Part shown: one piece after another, positions 46,001-55,200 of the stretch | How the letters are laid out: every line of letters begins with the position of its first letter | How positions within the stretch are numbered: position 1 is the stretch's first letter | Assembly (NCBI GenBank): GCA_009760855.2 | Contig: WPIO01000158.1 | Span: 250,001 to 314,000, forward strand | Reading direction: 5' to 3' | From: Cristatella mucedo | Taxonomy: Eukaryota > Bryozoa > Phylactolaemata > Cristatellidae | DNA length: 64,000 bases | Notes under the pieces: model-generated | The model's input: the letters and a program-made list of their open reading frames with translations, nothing else | Told to the model about the DNA's origin: nothing | The model's database searches: none | Program-made: the position numbers and the translations under genes

Positions 46001-46862
46001 CATGGAAGTGAAAGCCTAGATTGTGCTCGGCAATCACATTGGCAAGACGGGAGTATAAACCGTGAAATGAGCGGGACCAAGGACAGATTTCTGAGGTACC
46101 CCACATTTCAGAGGTACCTCGGATGATCTTTGTCCATTCACATCAATTCTCTGGAGTCTCCCACTGAGATAGGATCTGAACCGTTGCAATGCAGTGCCAG
46201 TGATGCCCAGGCGGGATGAGGGGCGCTCAAGAAGGACTTGGTGATCGATAGTATCAAAAGCTGCCAAAAGATAGAGCAAAACAAGCATAGAAACTCTACC
46301 CATGTCTGCGTTCCTAAGTAGGTCGTTGTACACCCGAACAAAATACTGACTCTCTGGAGTGATTAGCTCTAAAGCCAGACTGGAACTAACTAGCAAGGTT
46401 TGAAGTTTGAGATGATGTTACCCAATCACTTGTACCCTACTGCTATAATGTTCTCTGAAGTGTGTGAGACTTGGGTGACTTTAAACTTGCTTTACAGCGA
46501 CCACATTACTCCCTAATCGGATTAAAATATTCAATCAGACCGGGTTCAGGCTGTCGTACACGTTGCAAAAATTGACCTCTTTTTATCTATCTCCACAGGA
46601 TCGCATTTCGAACATCCGCAACTCGAAAGCAGCCCCCGAGAAGGTCCTGTATTTTTCCGTCGCACAGATTCGCCCATTCCAGCTATTGAAACCAAGAAGT
46701 TGCAAGAATAAAATAGAAACTATTTGTCTTACTATAATTAGCTAATTGCTACATCTCTTCTTTTCAGGAGGCTGGCACAACCCCCTCTCGCTGAGACATA
46801 TTTGGACCGAGTGTCAGATCGGCTTAACCACTTTCGAGACTCTTCCCTGACGACGACAAAAG
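28958..46862 (+). CDS. Tetratricopeptide-repeat protein, probably TTC24-like, at least 8 exons
   Basis: Exons: 28958-29216, 29431-29640, 32655-32783, 35478-35713, 36148-36440, 39869-39951, 42025-42184, 46768-46862, with a possible cassette at 46599-46643 and a possible last exon at 47664-47758. All phases agree. The start is the first ATG of the first TPR-bearing exon. Residues about 10-280 form TPR helices: AGRIAARDKRHGDAAALFQ; YNAIGLAYVDCKAYPSATTA; NLGCAYYCRSDFENARRFH; NVALCYGKMRRHDMARAAY; LQGLATSYSAEGQLEKAVQY. The order and spacing (LGLxY, AFLxALP, ARxFHxxA, AxxNYxxxLxAA, WQAxxGLxxxxxxxGQxxxAxxYYK) recall vertebrate TTC24, whose role is poorly known; that identification is from memory. After the TPRs comes a (GGGD) repeat, then an acidic Ser/Asp/Glu-rich tail. 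TPR arrays bind protein partners; no enzymatic motif is visible. Confidence 0.8.
29275..29362 (+). mobile_element. L2-A 3' end, short, in TPR gene intron 1
   Basis: TTTGCAGCAAATGTAAAGCG, CCTAGAAAGCGATCGAG, GGGCGCTTTATCAAATG, (TTA)n. It occupies 88 bp of the 214-bp intron 1. Confidence 0.88.
29431..29640 (+). CDS. TPR gene exon 2
   Basis: Acceptor GTCTTTGTAG, donor C|GTTAGT. Encodes two TPR units: AVYNAIGLAYVDCKAYPSA through LPYYKDTNW, then NQNLGCAYYCRSDFENARRF through ATDIY. A diverged L2 copy starts about 40 bp after the donor. Confidence 0.88.
29680..29955 (+). mobile_element. Diverged L2-like 3' part
   Basis: CGCATGCTCCCAGAGCCTAG, AAATCACTCCCGACTGACGT (APxxWxSLP-like region) and a decayed 3' end TGTCGAGAAAGAGATTCAGT. 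Begins about 40 bp after the exon 2 donor. Confidence 0.75.
29972..30105 (+). mobile_element. SINE-2 remnant
   Basis: GTCGTGGGTTCGAGTATTGC (B box), TTCCCACCGTAAGCGAGATT and GAGGCTCTTTTACCGCTATA; lacks the A-box side. Confidence 0.6.
30290..30445 (-). mobile_element. SINE-1
   Basis: Inverted tail CGCCCTACAGGAATTTAATC and TTCGGGCGCTTTGCATGTGC, then the inverted tRNA-like head with GAGCGCCTTAACTACTGGGC. The stem GCGCCC/GGGCG is kept. Confidence 0.75.
30446..32654. other. TPR gene intron 2, mostly unexplained
   Basis: Apart from a partial SINE-1-like head near 32505-32570 (inverted, CCTTGGTCGGGGCGAG) I see no repeat or exon. A 124-codon minus frame at 32077-32451 lacks recognisable motifs. Confidence 0.4.
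32655..32783 (+). CDS. TPR gene exon 3
   Basis: A short exon after CTTCTGCAG. It encodes a TPR stretch with GFVNVALCYGKMRRHDMARA and YENSLSAAHRC, ending in phase 1 before GTAAGT. Frame continuity from exon 2 and into exon 4 supports both boundaries. Confidence 0.88.
33275..33720 (-). mobile_element. Diverged L2-like 3' part
   Basis: AATAATGACATTTATTTAGC, TCTAAGAGAAATAAATATCG, then GGTTCTAGGAGCACACACGG, GAGCTGATGTGATAGTC and CATGACATCTAGATTTCATG, counterparts of L2-A ORF2 C-terminal DNA. No open frame. Confidence 0.7.
34290..34760 (-). mobile_element. L2-like family D, 3' part
   Basis: TTTGACGAGAACTTAATCTC, GGGAGCTTTAAAACTCGCTA and ACCGCCGGCTAGTAAGACC recur at 42210-42430, 42750-42920 and 58560-58750. 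The first part resembles the L2-A 3' end with a decayed stem. Confidence 0.6.
35478..35713 (+). CDS. TPR gene exon 4
   Basis: Encodes SRAEEWQALQGLATSYSAEG, LEKAVQYYKQAF, then a helical stretch to DRDINKE. Acceptor TTTATAG, donor GAG|GTACTC. This is the last TPR of the array and its capping helix. Confidence 0.88.
36148..36440 (+). CDS. TPR gene exon 5 with Gly3-Asp repeat
   Basis: Starts DIGGGD in phase 0 after ATTACAG and runs through eleven GGGD units plus one GGGS. An acidic region ending in TEVTENGAPNE follows, with donor AG|GTAACT. The frame holds across the repeat, so the minisatellite is being translated. Confidence 0.82.
36154..36297 (+). repeat. 12-bp coding minisatellite encoding (GGGD)
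   Basis: Twelve 12-bp units of GGY GGT GGT GAT type (eleven GGGD, the last GGGS). Silent GGT/GGC differences between units show some age. Lies wholly within exon 5 of the TPR gene. Confidence 0.93.
37560..38990. other. GC/CpG-rich block inside a TPR-gene intron
   Basis: Conspicuously richer in G, C and CpG than its AT-rich surroundings, most strongly at 38560-38960. It holds a 213-codon plus-strand frame (38335-38976) that is Arg/Ser-rich and resembles no family I know. It ends at a perfect 10-bp hairpin (38944-38971) and then an L2-A copy. Possibilities are a CpG-island promoter, a gene's 5' exon or an unknown element; the sequence does not decide between them. Confidence 0.5.
38995..39345 (-). 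mobile_element. L2-A 3' end
   Basis: (TAA)n at 38996-39017, the inverted stem-loop end, then GGTCAGCATGCAAATGTGGT and the [14 protein letters not shown] coding end on the minus strand. Truncated near GGGAGCGAGTTC. Confidence 0.92.
39869..39951 (+). CDS. TPR gene exon 6 (acidic)
   Basis: Follows TTTTTTCCAG. Encodes SASDATDSGEEDDNANEM then KGEMRRLSE; donor G|GTAGGA. The acidic Ser/Asp/Glu stretch includes possible casein-kinase-2-type sites (SxxE/D), which is inference. Confidence 0.78.
40002..40045. repeat. (CT)n microsatellite
   Basis: A run of about 22 CT units, starting about 50 bp after the donor of TPR gene exon 6. Confidence 0.95.
40180..40315 (+). mobile_element. SINE-2 remnant
   Basis: AATCCTGCAGTGGCGGTGG, GCAAGCGCGGCGATTACCGC and AACAAGGCTGTTGAATTAGC match the B box to tail part of the family. 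Confidence 0.6.
40885..41516 (+). mobile_element. L2-A LINE 3' part
   Basis: CCGACCTGCACTGGCTACCA (LHWLPV), ACCAGCCTATCTCTCAGATC, GCTCCTAAAGCATGGAAACT (APKAWK), LKTHLFR-type end, then the 3' UTR with stem-loop and (ATT)n tail at 41490-41516. Sense to the TPR gene. Confidence 0.9.
42025..42184 (+). CDS. TPR gene exon 7 (Ser/Asp-rich)
   Basis: Acceptor TTTTTTTCTGCAG, donor AA|GTGAGC. Encodes KKRGSDSTRRTEND followed by GSASDSDTDESSG and SDTDEQGKSGKEPN. A basic patch followed by repeated acidic-serine motifs looks disordered. Confidence 0.8.
42210..42430 (-). mobile_element. L2-like family D fragment
   Basis: GTTCTAAGAGACATCTTTAA, ACGCTTTAAAATTCACTCCG and CCGCTAGTTATTAGGACCCA correspond to the repeats at 34290 and 58560. 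Confidence 0.55.
42560..42742 (+). mobile_element. L2-B 3' end
   Basis: TCCTGACTCTGCTATGCTTC, CGAAGTCTGTTGGCCACCGA, GTGGAGTTACAGACGGAGAT then ACATTACATT. It directly abuts a family D fragment at 42750-42920. Confidence 0.85.
43395..43532 (+). mobile_element. Diverged L2-like 3' end
   Basis: CTCACTCCCAAAGTCTGGAA, TTTCCAGCATATGTTAAGTG and a (TTATTA) tail. An internal deletion joins the coding end to the 3' UTR. Confidence 0.65.
44938..46418 (-). mobile_element. L2-A LINE, 5'-truncated within RT
   Basis: Degenerate (TAA)n tail, then a stem-loop in which both arms changed together (AAGCACC...GGTGCTT), ORF2 C terminus, FHFHANDTQLYL (the FYADD motif decayed to FHAND) and LVLLYLLAAFDTIDH (first Asp lost). 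Inactive. Lies in the TPR gene intron before 46599. Confidence 0.92.
46599..46643 (+). CDS. Possible 45-bp cassette exon of the TPR gene
   Basis: Preceded by a strong pyrimidine tract ending CTCCACAG at 46598. Read in the phase left by exon 7 it is open for 45 bp and keeps the phase of the next exon, adding a basic patch with RTSATRKQPPR. The donor GTCCTG is weak. It is a multiple of three, so the gene reads with or without it. Confidence 0.3.
46768..46862 (+). CDS. TPR gene exon 8
   Basis: Acceptor TCTTTTCAG, donor G|GTATGC. Encodes RLAQPPLAETYLDRVSDRLN then HFRDSSLTTTK. Frame-compatible with exon 7. The predicted helix ETYLDRVSDRLNHF is the only ordered-looking part of the C-terminal half. 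Confidence 0.78.
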
Positions 46863-47663
46863 GTATGCAGACTTGATTCGGTCAATATTATTTTACCTTA
46901 TTTTTATGAAGGACTACGAGAGCCATTGAGAATTGAAAACTCTATTTTAGAGTGGTACACAAGCAATTCATGAGAGCTCAATATTTGCAATGATATACGT
47001 CGATGATTAATTGATTCAAATATGCTTTAAGAATGTACACTTGCAATCGCTGCTCATTTAGTGAACAATCAATGAAGGGCAGCCGTGCAACCTAATTAAC
47101 TAAAAGAAATTCATTGCTCAAGCAAACTATGAAATGGCACGTTTTGTATGATTGCCATGAAAAAAGGCTAGAATAAGTAGAAGACTATTATACAACACTT
47201 AATTTCCCTTAACTTTTCTAGGCATATAATGTAGCTCGTATCATTCAGTGGCATGATAGCTGTCAACAATGATCAGCCACGAAATTTGTCTTTAAAATTC
47301 CCGATTAGCGAGCTTTAAAATAGTTGCTATAGAATCTTAGTACCGGAAAACTTCGCGGTTTTGAGTACCATCAATTATTATTTGAGAAAGATGGTCCCGC
47401 TTGCTTTATTTAGTAGCATCGAATGGCGCGTGGGTAAGTAGAACTATGAAGTCATTTCTGTAAATGCAAACCTACTTTAAGATATTTGGTTCTCGCTTTG
47501 CCAAGGTCCTTGATTCGAGCCTGGACCTCACAATATGACGAGTTCTGCTAACTCATTGGGCTTTTAAACAATGACGCAATTTCAGCAGCATTTCCTCAGA
47601 GCGTTCAAACGCTTTTTATCTACTAAAAGAGGAATAGACTGACATATTACGCCAATTTTTTAG

Positions 47664-47758
47664 GCTTCATTTGGGCCATCAATGCCGAATTGGAGGCGAG
47701 TGCCATCCTCAAACTGGCAAAATGTGCTTTAGTAAAGCCTAATCGCTCTCTAGACTAA
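47664..47758 (+). CDS. Candidate last exon of the TPR gene
   Basis: Follows an acceptor CAATTTTTTAG. Read in the phase left by exon 8 it gives about 31 residues, including FIWAINAELEASAILKLAKC, then TAA at 47756-47758. The base composition is less AT-rich than its surroundings. No homologue is recognised. The alternative acceptor at 47585 would give a shorter 14-residue ending. Confidence 0.35.
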
Positions 47759-48697
47759 AGCTTCGAAGGCTTTGTTTGTGAAAGAATTAGCTGACCGCTA
47801 GAGCAGCAGCATTGTTTCTTGTAGAATATTTGCCTCAGAGTAGGATTAAACCACATGTGTGAATAAAGAATAAATACGTGAGAATCCAAGCTTAACTGCA
47901 TAAGCCAAGCAACTGCTTCGAGCACATTTGTGTCATTCCAATACGACTATACGGTCAGAGGCTCAGTATTCTGCCATAATTCGGCGCCACTGTTCGATTA
48001 GACTTATGTTGGCTAGGTTTTTGTTAAATGTCTGGAAATATTCGGAGCAATTCGAAGGTATTTATATAAAGTAGCCAGTGGCGCTTTCTACAAAGAGAGG
48101 GCTGTATTGGCCTTTTTAAATACGAATTCTTTCTCCTCACACTAGTTGCGTTGAGAAACATTGCCCCAATAGTAACTGTAACCCAAAGCAAACTCGATTA
48201 ACTGCCTCTTCGACCGTCTCGGCATCAGCTGACTTTGGCTTGTTTCCTCTCAAAGCGAAGCTGCTGCATCTAAAGTAACCGCAGAAGCAGGAGATCGTTT
48301 GCTGTAATAGTATCTAGCTAGGTTACTTCTGAATGGACGTCTAACTATCAAAGCAGTCGAGATTTTGGTGGTAAGCAAGCTGAAATGCTGACTTTGCCCA
48401 TAGGGCCACGTTTGCCATGAGCAAGGCAGATCGGTATGGCTGGTATCAATCTGCCAAAGCATGCTGGCTGTAGAGCTATCGCTACTTGTCGCTCTGGCAC
48501 CAGTCTTTCTGTAGTTAACGATTTATTAGGGAGCAGAACAGGCTGTAGCAACGGCGGTTAGAGGTAACAGTGCAACGTCTCTTAATGCTTTTTCATCTAA
48601 ATGGTTATATTATACACAGCAAATAGTGCGATGGCTAATAACTGATATTCTTGCTGATGACTCGATGGCTCTGAAGAACCTTTTGGCAGGTTAAAGT

Positions 48698-48862
48698 AAA
48701 ACAAAATACTAGCTGATGTAACATTCTCATTTGTATAGCGACAGAAGAACCTTTACGGCCACCACCACCGCTTGCAGCAGCGATAAAGAATCACCCACCG
48801 AAGGAGTTGAACCCACAACCTCGAGACCAAGGTCGAGATAGTATGCCATCGCGGCTAAATAT
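48698..48862 (-). mobile_element. SINE-2
   Basis: ACTAGCTGATGTAACATTCT, TTGTATAGCGACAGAAGAAC, CACCGCTTGCAGCAGCGATA and GTTGAACCCACAACCTCGAG (inverted B box and half of the palindrome). Confidence 0.78.
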
Positions 48863-49494
48863 GTTATGCTTTTAAAATTGTAGTTCTCGACAGCACCTAT
48901 CAGACCAATGATAATCTTATCACAAAAGAGTTCAACAGCAACATGCCGTCGACCTCTGCAAACGCGCAAGGACAGGGCCCTCCCACGAACTTGGTTTCTT
49001 CTGGGTAAGCGTCTTGGCTCTTTCTTAATTTCTAGGAGCAATTGAGGCAATAGGGAAGTATATGCTGCTTTTGAGATGTTATGTTGCATCCGTATCTCTC
49101 TCCAGGCGGCAAGGCAGTAAATCCAAACATTTGCGTGAATGCATTAACTGCACGTTAAAGCACTTTAATTAATTAATTAATTTATCAATAGTTAATTGAT
49201 CATAAACAACATTAATTGAGTTAATTTTGTAATTTTCAAATTCTCTATGGGGCAAAACGCTTTGCCCTGCCTAGCACAAGTGTGTATATGCCCCCTAACT
49301 ACTATAACCAATGTGTATTTATCTCACAATGTCTCTCCACTAAGCCACACAGATTAGATGGATGTTACATTGTAGAGTTTTTCTTTAGCACACTCAACGC
49401 TAAGCGGCTTTTGATTCGCATACGAAGCCGAAAGAGGCTGTCTCGTGATTTAAAGAGAAATTGAGAATCAAAGGAGATAGATCGAGAAAGAGAG

Positions 49495-49618
49495 AGAGAG
49501 AGAAAGATAGAGCTTAGCCTCTATTCGGATGCTTAACATAAGCTCTTACACAGGCTCGAGCCCATGACATTGATCATTAAAGGCGAGCATCTTACCCCTG
49601 GGCTAAATCACGAGGCGG
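49495..49618 (-). mobile_element. SINE-1
   Basis: Inverted tail AGCTTAGCCTCTATTCGGAT, then inverted head CAGGCTCGAGCCCATGAC and CGAGCATCTTACCCCTGGGC. Preceded by a GA-rich run at 49478-49508. Confidence 0.7.
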
Positions 49619-49739
49619 TAGTGTACACTCTAGAAACAGCAGAGCAAACGCTTCTTTTACTGGCGTTCAATTAAGTGATAGGATAAAACAAGCTATTTTA
49701 TTCATCTGAAAGGAAAGTAGTTCACGAGGAGGCTCTGCT

Positions 49740-50060
49740 AATGCAGCAGTTATGTTAGATTTCAAGGACCCAATCCAAGGCAGGCCTTGTCGGTCTGAGA
49801 AAGAATTTTGCTTGGATCCGGTAATCAACCAGGAGCCATCGAAGCTTCGTTAGTAGAGGAATCTCGTGACTGAGGTTCTTGGATTTATTAATCAACCCCA
49901 GCAGCCATATCATATCACCTACTTCGGAGGCTTGATGGCTTTTTCGGTAGACTTGCCAGTAATGAATTACGTTAGTACAGTTCAGTCAGAACAAGAGAGC
50001 TAATAAAATCTTAAGTCATGATCAAGATTTTGATTCTTCAATCCTTCTGTTGGAGGGTTC
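49740..50060 (-). mobile_element. Old L2-type LINE fragment
   Basis: The minus strand encodes LTKLRWLLVDYRIQAKFFL, the LHWLPVxxRIxxK motif of L2 ORF2, with upstream DNA of the NSL/GLP region. No intact frame. Confidence 0.6.
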
Positions 50061-52199
50061 ATCCCTTTAATGAACTGATGGCTATGGCCGTGCTGTACAT
50101 TCATCTACACACCTGTATGCGTGACACTTAAATGATAAATCATGCCACTCACATCTGGTATACGTGGGTAGTAAGTATGCACAACTGAAATTCAAGGAGT
50201 ACAAAAGTCAATGAACTTATTAAAGGTTTACTCATAGTAAGTAAGAGAATGGTATGACAGAGCTGACCACGATCGAAAGCTATATCAAAGGCCTGGTACT
50301 CACATCAATACTGAGATTGTATCACCTGCAACGGTTCTTGCATTTCACTTTCTCCATTGTCAAATTTACCCGTATAACCCACTTGCAAACCGGCCAGCTG
50401 CTGTTGCAGAATTCCACATAACATGGACTAGTCACAAGCTGATTAGTTACATCTACGTTTTAGAAGTGATGAAGCCTCGGCTACCAAGATGACGCAAGAA
50501 ATTGATATGCCGATTCGTCAAAAATCCAGGGCATGCACCTTACTATAGTAAGCTGCAACCTAAGGGCTTCAGGCCCTGCAGTAGGAGCAACAAAAGTGGT
50601 GACACTAGTACTCACGCAGGACATTATGGAAAGCCACTCACACACGGGAATGAGCAACTATTCTTCAAACACCCGATAGGTAACTCTATTGACGTACTAC
50701 AAGCAAACAGCATACCAAAATCTCCAGATATGTGAATATGCCAATTATGCCCGATAATGTACCAGGTGGGAGTTGACATTTTCTGCAAGTTAAAATGTTG
50801 AGCTCTATAGCCTATATATAGCCATATATATATAGCCTGGTTGGGTATTTTGCTTAGCCTTTTTGACATTAAGCATTCCTAAAACATGGTACAGGACATA
50901 CAGCAGGGCTTCCAATGCCGATAGACCAAGAGATGTTTTTTTTTACGAACGCCTATGCATATCGGGTGGCTTGTGACACTACCAACTCAAACGTGACCAA
51001 GCAATCGGCCAACACGAGCGAACCTACTGTGACAACGTGCAAACATCGTTACGAATCAGCATGCCACAACAGAATCGGGCAACAAGTGCCCCCAGCTACA
51101 TTCAATACTTCAGAGTTTAATTACTTTTTTTAAATACATTGTATCTGGTATGTCAATCGTGGAGTGTTGATAATACATGAGATTCAAGCACACGCCAGAT
51201 TTGATTCTGCGACTCTTCCTGCATGGCAGTTCAGGCAGAAGGTAAACAGGCCAGATCGACCCACCGCGAGTGGGCAGTTCAGGTCGAGAAACAGCATGCA
51301 ACAACGCGCCTGGCTCCCAACAATGACATCGCAGCGCATCAAGACCACAGGCTGGATCGACATCGTGCAGCACAGCTCAGAACGAAAGGTGTACGATAAC
51401 GGACACAATAGCGAAATACGCGTCCGGGGCGCTTCTTCGTGAGGTAACAAAAAATATATCGAGTATGCATCGTTGCCTAAATAGTGCAAGTTATCGGGGT
51501 GTGGCACGCGGGTTTCTTTCGTTCGTTATGGGACACATGCAATGCGACTAGACGAGAAATGTTCCATCATTTAGCTAGCACAAACTGACCAGACTGAGAG
51601 ACAAAGCAGACTGAGAGGTGCAGTGCGTCTCCACTGCTGCTGTCAATTGCTTCCACCAGCTGCCATCGCTGCCGCACGCAGCGGCAGTATCGCTCACACG
51701 GGTCGCGCTGGCGACAAAAAAAGATGAATAACAAGTTCAAAGGAGAGCACGACACAGGCTCCTGCCTAATAGAAATGAAACGTGCTAAACTACAGAAAAC
51801 CAGGCGAAACATAAACAGATAGCAAACGGTGCCACAGAAAGAAAGAACATGCCTAGCACCAACCGGAGGCGACCTGAAGCCAGTTGCCATGCCCACTAAT
51901 CTACTACTACCTTACACTGGTGGCCTACCACATCGGTAAATATCAGACTTCACTACCAAAAACATCCAGCGAAAACCATACTAGCTGGCAGACTGCAGCC
52001 ACAGCAGAGGCTCCTCAACACATGGCTTGCTATAGGCAAAGCCGTCCTCTCTCTCTCTGTCCGGTTCGGGAGGCTCCTGCTTACATCTGCAGAGCAGCTG
52101 TGATTACACTCGGCAGGGTAGGCGGGAGAGAGATCAGCGTCCAGCCGGCTTGGCTCTAATCCCCACTTGCAGCGCCGAAGAAGAGCACCGGTTCAGCAG
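50061..52199. other. Region between the converging TPR gene and GNB5
   Basis: Should contain the GNB5 3' UTR (minus strand, below 52200). Several overlapping frames of 80-109 codons exist at 51110-52160 on both strands; none shows family motifs. 51180-51440 and 51580-52200 are less AT-rich than the rest. Confidence 0.4.
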
Positions 52200-52211
52200 C
52201 TACGCCCAGAT
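52200..52211 (-). CDS. GNB5: GNB5 last coding exon (12 bp of coding)
   Basis: After the acceptor CTGTTTGCAG the minus strand reads ATC TGG GCG TAG, i.e. IWA and stop. This matches the (V/I)WA ending of Gbeta5 in the phase required by the previous exon. The 3' UTR runs to lower coordinates; its end was not located. Confidence 0.82.
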   Translation of the reverse strand: MWA

Positions 52212-55200
52212 CTGCAAACAGATGGCGACTGGCTAGTTTCGAATGCGCAGCACAGTGGTCCGTCCGAACAGGGGTATCGAGCCATCAATAGCGCCATCCA
52301 TCACACGGACCGCTGACGGCCCTGGCTGCTACAGCAACAAGGAAGTTCAGCATCTTGTTTCAGCATTTGGTGTCAGACTCATAGCGCAAAGGGTCGCTGG
52401 CCAGGCGTACCATCCAAGACGCGGGAAGGAAGACACGGCACAGGATGAGTGAGTGAGGTGACAGTCCGTCAAATAAGTCTTATATTACTCAATATACAAA
52501 AACCAATTTTAGCTAGCTCTCACATTCCGGCTACCTTCGCACGGAGCAGATATCGTGATCTGGACACATGAACTTAGGTGGTGAATGCAGTAAAGACGCG
52601 GCAACTCTCGTGCCTTCACTGGTCAGCATTGGATAACGTGCCACGACGGTGGAAAAATAATTGCAACTCACCTGCTAAATTGAAACCACTATGTATTAGG
52701 ACCCAAAAGATTCGAGCACTCGGAATTGCACCTGAAACTCGGTTACCATTTTAGGGAGGCGTGGATACATGACACCAAGAAATGGATATTGAATACCAAG
52801 AAATGGAACAAGCCTTTTACATGTCTGATTCTGAATGCGTACAATTCAGAAACTGCAACTGCAGAACTGCTAATATGCTCACGCACTGCTATAGTCTGAC
52901 CGGTTTAACATCCATATTTTTCAAAATGGAAGTTCCTAGAAAGATACTTGGTTCTCTTAGAGCAGGGGTCTGCAAATTGTTCCGACTACTAGGGCCATTT
53001 CAGGAGGTCAAGAATGCACACTAGGAGGCCAGAAGAAACCACGCCCACTCCACAAGGCCGCCCGGAGGGAGCGTGGCCAGACGAACAAACAGTCGCAACA
53101 GATGCAAACAACACAAATGCAAACGGGAATCATAGGGGTAGACATTTATCAGACTTTTACGTCTGCTTCTGTCTGCTCTTAGGATAGATAAGCAGGCACG
53201 AAAATGCAACTCCGGTAGCAGTTTCGCTTTAAACTGCTGTCTTATTCCGACTTGGGTTGCTATTTTGGTTCTTGTTACAGCCAAGGTTTTAACGAAGAAA
53301 ATGGTTTTAGCAGGGAAAACTCACTCGCAATTCCTGCGGTTTGAAGAATCTACCAGTAAGATAATTAATCATTTGTTGAAACTATTTATAACACCAAAGG
53401 ACATACATTTCCGGAAGAACAAAAACAGTGTAAATGGTTTCAGCAGGGGATAACTTACTCGTAATGCCTGCGGTTTGAAGACTCTACCAGTGAAATAATT
53501 AATCATTTGTTTAGACTAGTTATAATGCTAAAGGACATAGAATCTCACAGGTTTGGTGATACCAGATCGGTTCCCGGCAACTACCACGGCCGGCTTGTAG
53601 ATGTTTCATTCCTTGCTCTCATCCGGGGATGAGACGCAGGACACGAAGCACATCGGGTGCACGATGCGATCACAAGACACATCGCAGGCTCTGCCTGAGC
53701 AAACACAAAACTCCAAGCCACCAGACCCTCACACCTCTCGCCCGCCCCAGCTATTTTGCACACCGGACGAGTGCTTGCGATGGGTGCATGCAAATGTGAG
53801 CCATGCCAGCGACTGTGGTGCCTCAGCGCAGCATCAGCAGCAGCAGCTGCCAAGCACTGTGACACCGACCTTGAGCGAGCAGTCCCAGCTCGCGGTGGCC
53901 AGGGCCGTGCCGTCTGGAGAGATGCGCAATGAGCTCACGCGACCTTCGTGGGCGTACAGCACGCACACTCTGCTCCCTTTGAGAGCGTCCCACACGTTCA
54001 CCGTGTAGTCGCTGTAGCCACCAAACATCAGACGACCTGTAGCGGCAGCCGGTTCGAGCCCAATTCGAGATCGGCCACACGTGCAGGGCCGAGCTCGAGA
54101 CAATCGGGCGACCGCTGACGGATGCAGCATTCCGCTCGCCTGCCAGCCCGCCCGCCCCACCGGAAAGTGAGTGTGTTACGACAGAATGACAGACATCTTC
54201 AGAAGCTGCTTCGCAGCACGAGGCGGCCGAGCCACACTCGTACCGCTCATTGAGAAGTCCAGAGTGTTGCAGGCAAATATGATGCTCTCCTTTCCATAGC
54301 GACAGATCTCCCGGTCGGCTCGCAGATCAAACAGGCAGCACTGTAAAGAAGATAAAGTGTCCACGGTTCTACTGAGTCGCATCACTACCATGGATGGATG
54401 GCACGGCGCAGTTTTCATCATTCGGGTTTTAATCAGTTTTCATATAAAACCCGACCACCTGGATCCTGCCCAAATCCGGTTCTATTACAGTTAAGTAGGG
54501 ATTTCTCAAACAGCCCATTTTAGCAGCATCGGGCGTTTGGACTGGGCCCAACCGCCACGACGATACCGCCACGACGATACCGCCACGACGACTGCTCTCG
54601 AGTCACACTACACTGTTCAATCCGCTCTCGTGGCTTATGGCAAATGGCAATTCGCCCAGGCCGTCGTCAGAAGTAGCTGCCGTCCCCAGTTTTCCTTACA
54701 AATGTCCAACGTCAACAGCAACGACACCCAAAACGCCAAGAACAACCGTCAGCCCCGCCATGCTCAGCAGCAGCGAGGACGCTCTGCCGCCGACCGCGAG
54801 CAGGATTTAAGTTTAAGTGTGGCGGGCGAGACACCAAAATAAAACCAGGTTTAGTCGGCAAATCGGATTTTATTCCACTAAAACCAATAACCCGATTTTT
54901 TGGGCAAAAAAAATCACATTTTCCATCATTGATTATTACAGGCATGTACCTTCAACAATACGGCCGACTTGGGACCGAGCCTATTCTTGCCGACCCGTAC
55001 TGGCTTCCCATCATGCAAAGTATCGACTTCAAGGTTCTATCACTAACTTGTAGATTCCTTCCTTCTGGCTTTTATATCTGCAATACTTCTTAGTCCGGCT
55101 TCATATTACCTGCCCTTTTGACTCAAGTCGTTAGACTATGCCTCTAACCGGTTCAATCTGTTGGAGACGGTGCCTTCAGTTTGCATGCTCCCAAAGCCGG

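Larger units (their letters stand above)
46863..49494. other. 3' region of the TPR gene
   Basis: Apart from the candidate last exon at 47664 and the SINE-2 at 48698-48862, this is AT-rich and without recognised features. Confidence 0.4.

Noticed and set aside
48530-48575. An exon-like stretch EQAVATAVR after TTTATTAG
   Set aside because: Its phase does not fit the last confident TPR-gene exon and the fitting phase has a stop; probably chance.
53834-53869. Extension of the GNB5 frame beyond SWDCSLK
   Set aside because: The extra residues resemble nothing in Gbeta5 and miss the final (V/I)WA. A GT donor lies exactly at the conserved boundary, and IWA-stop is found at 52211-52200.
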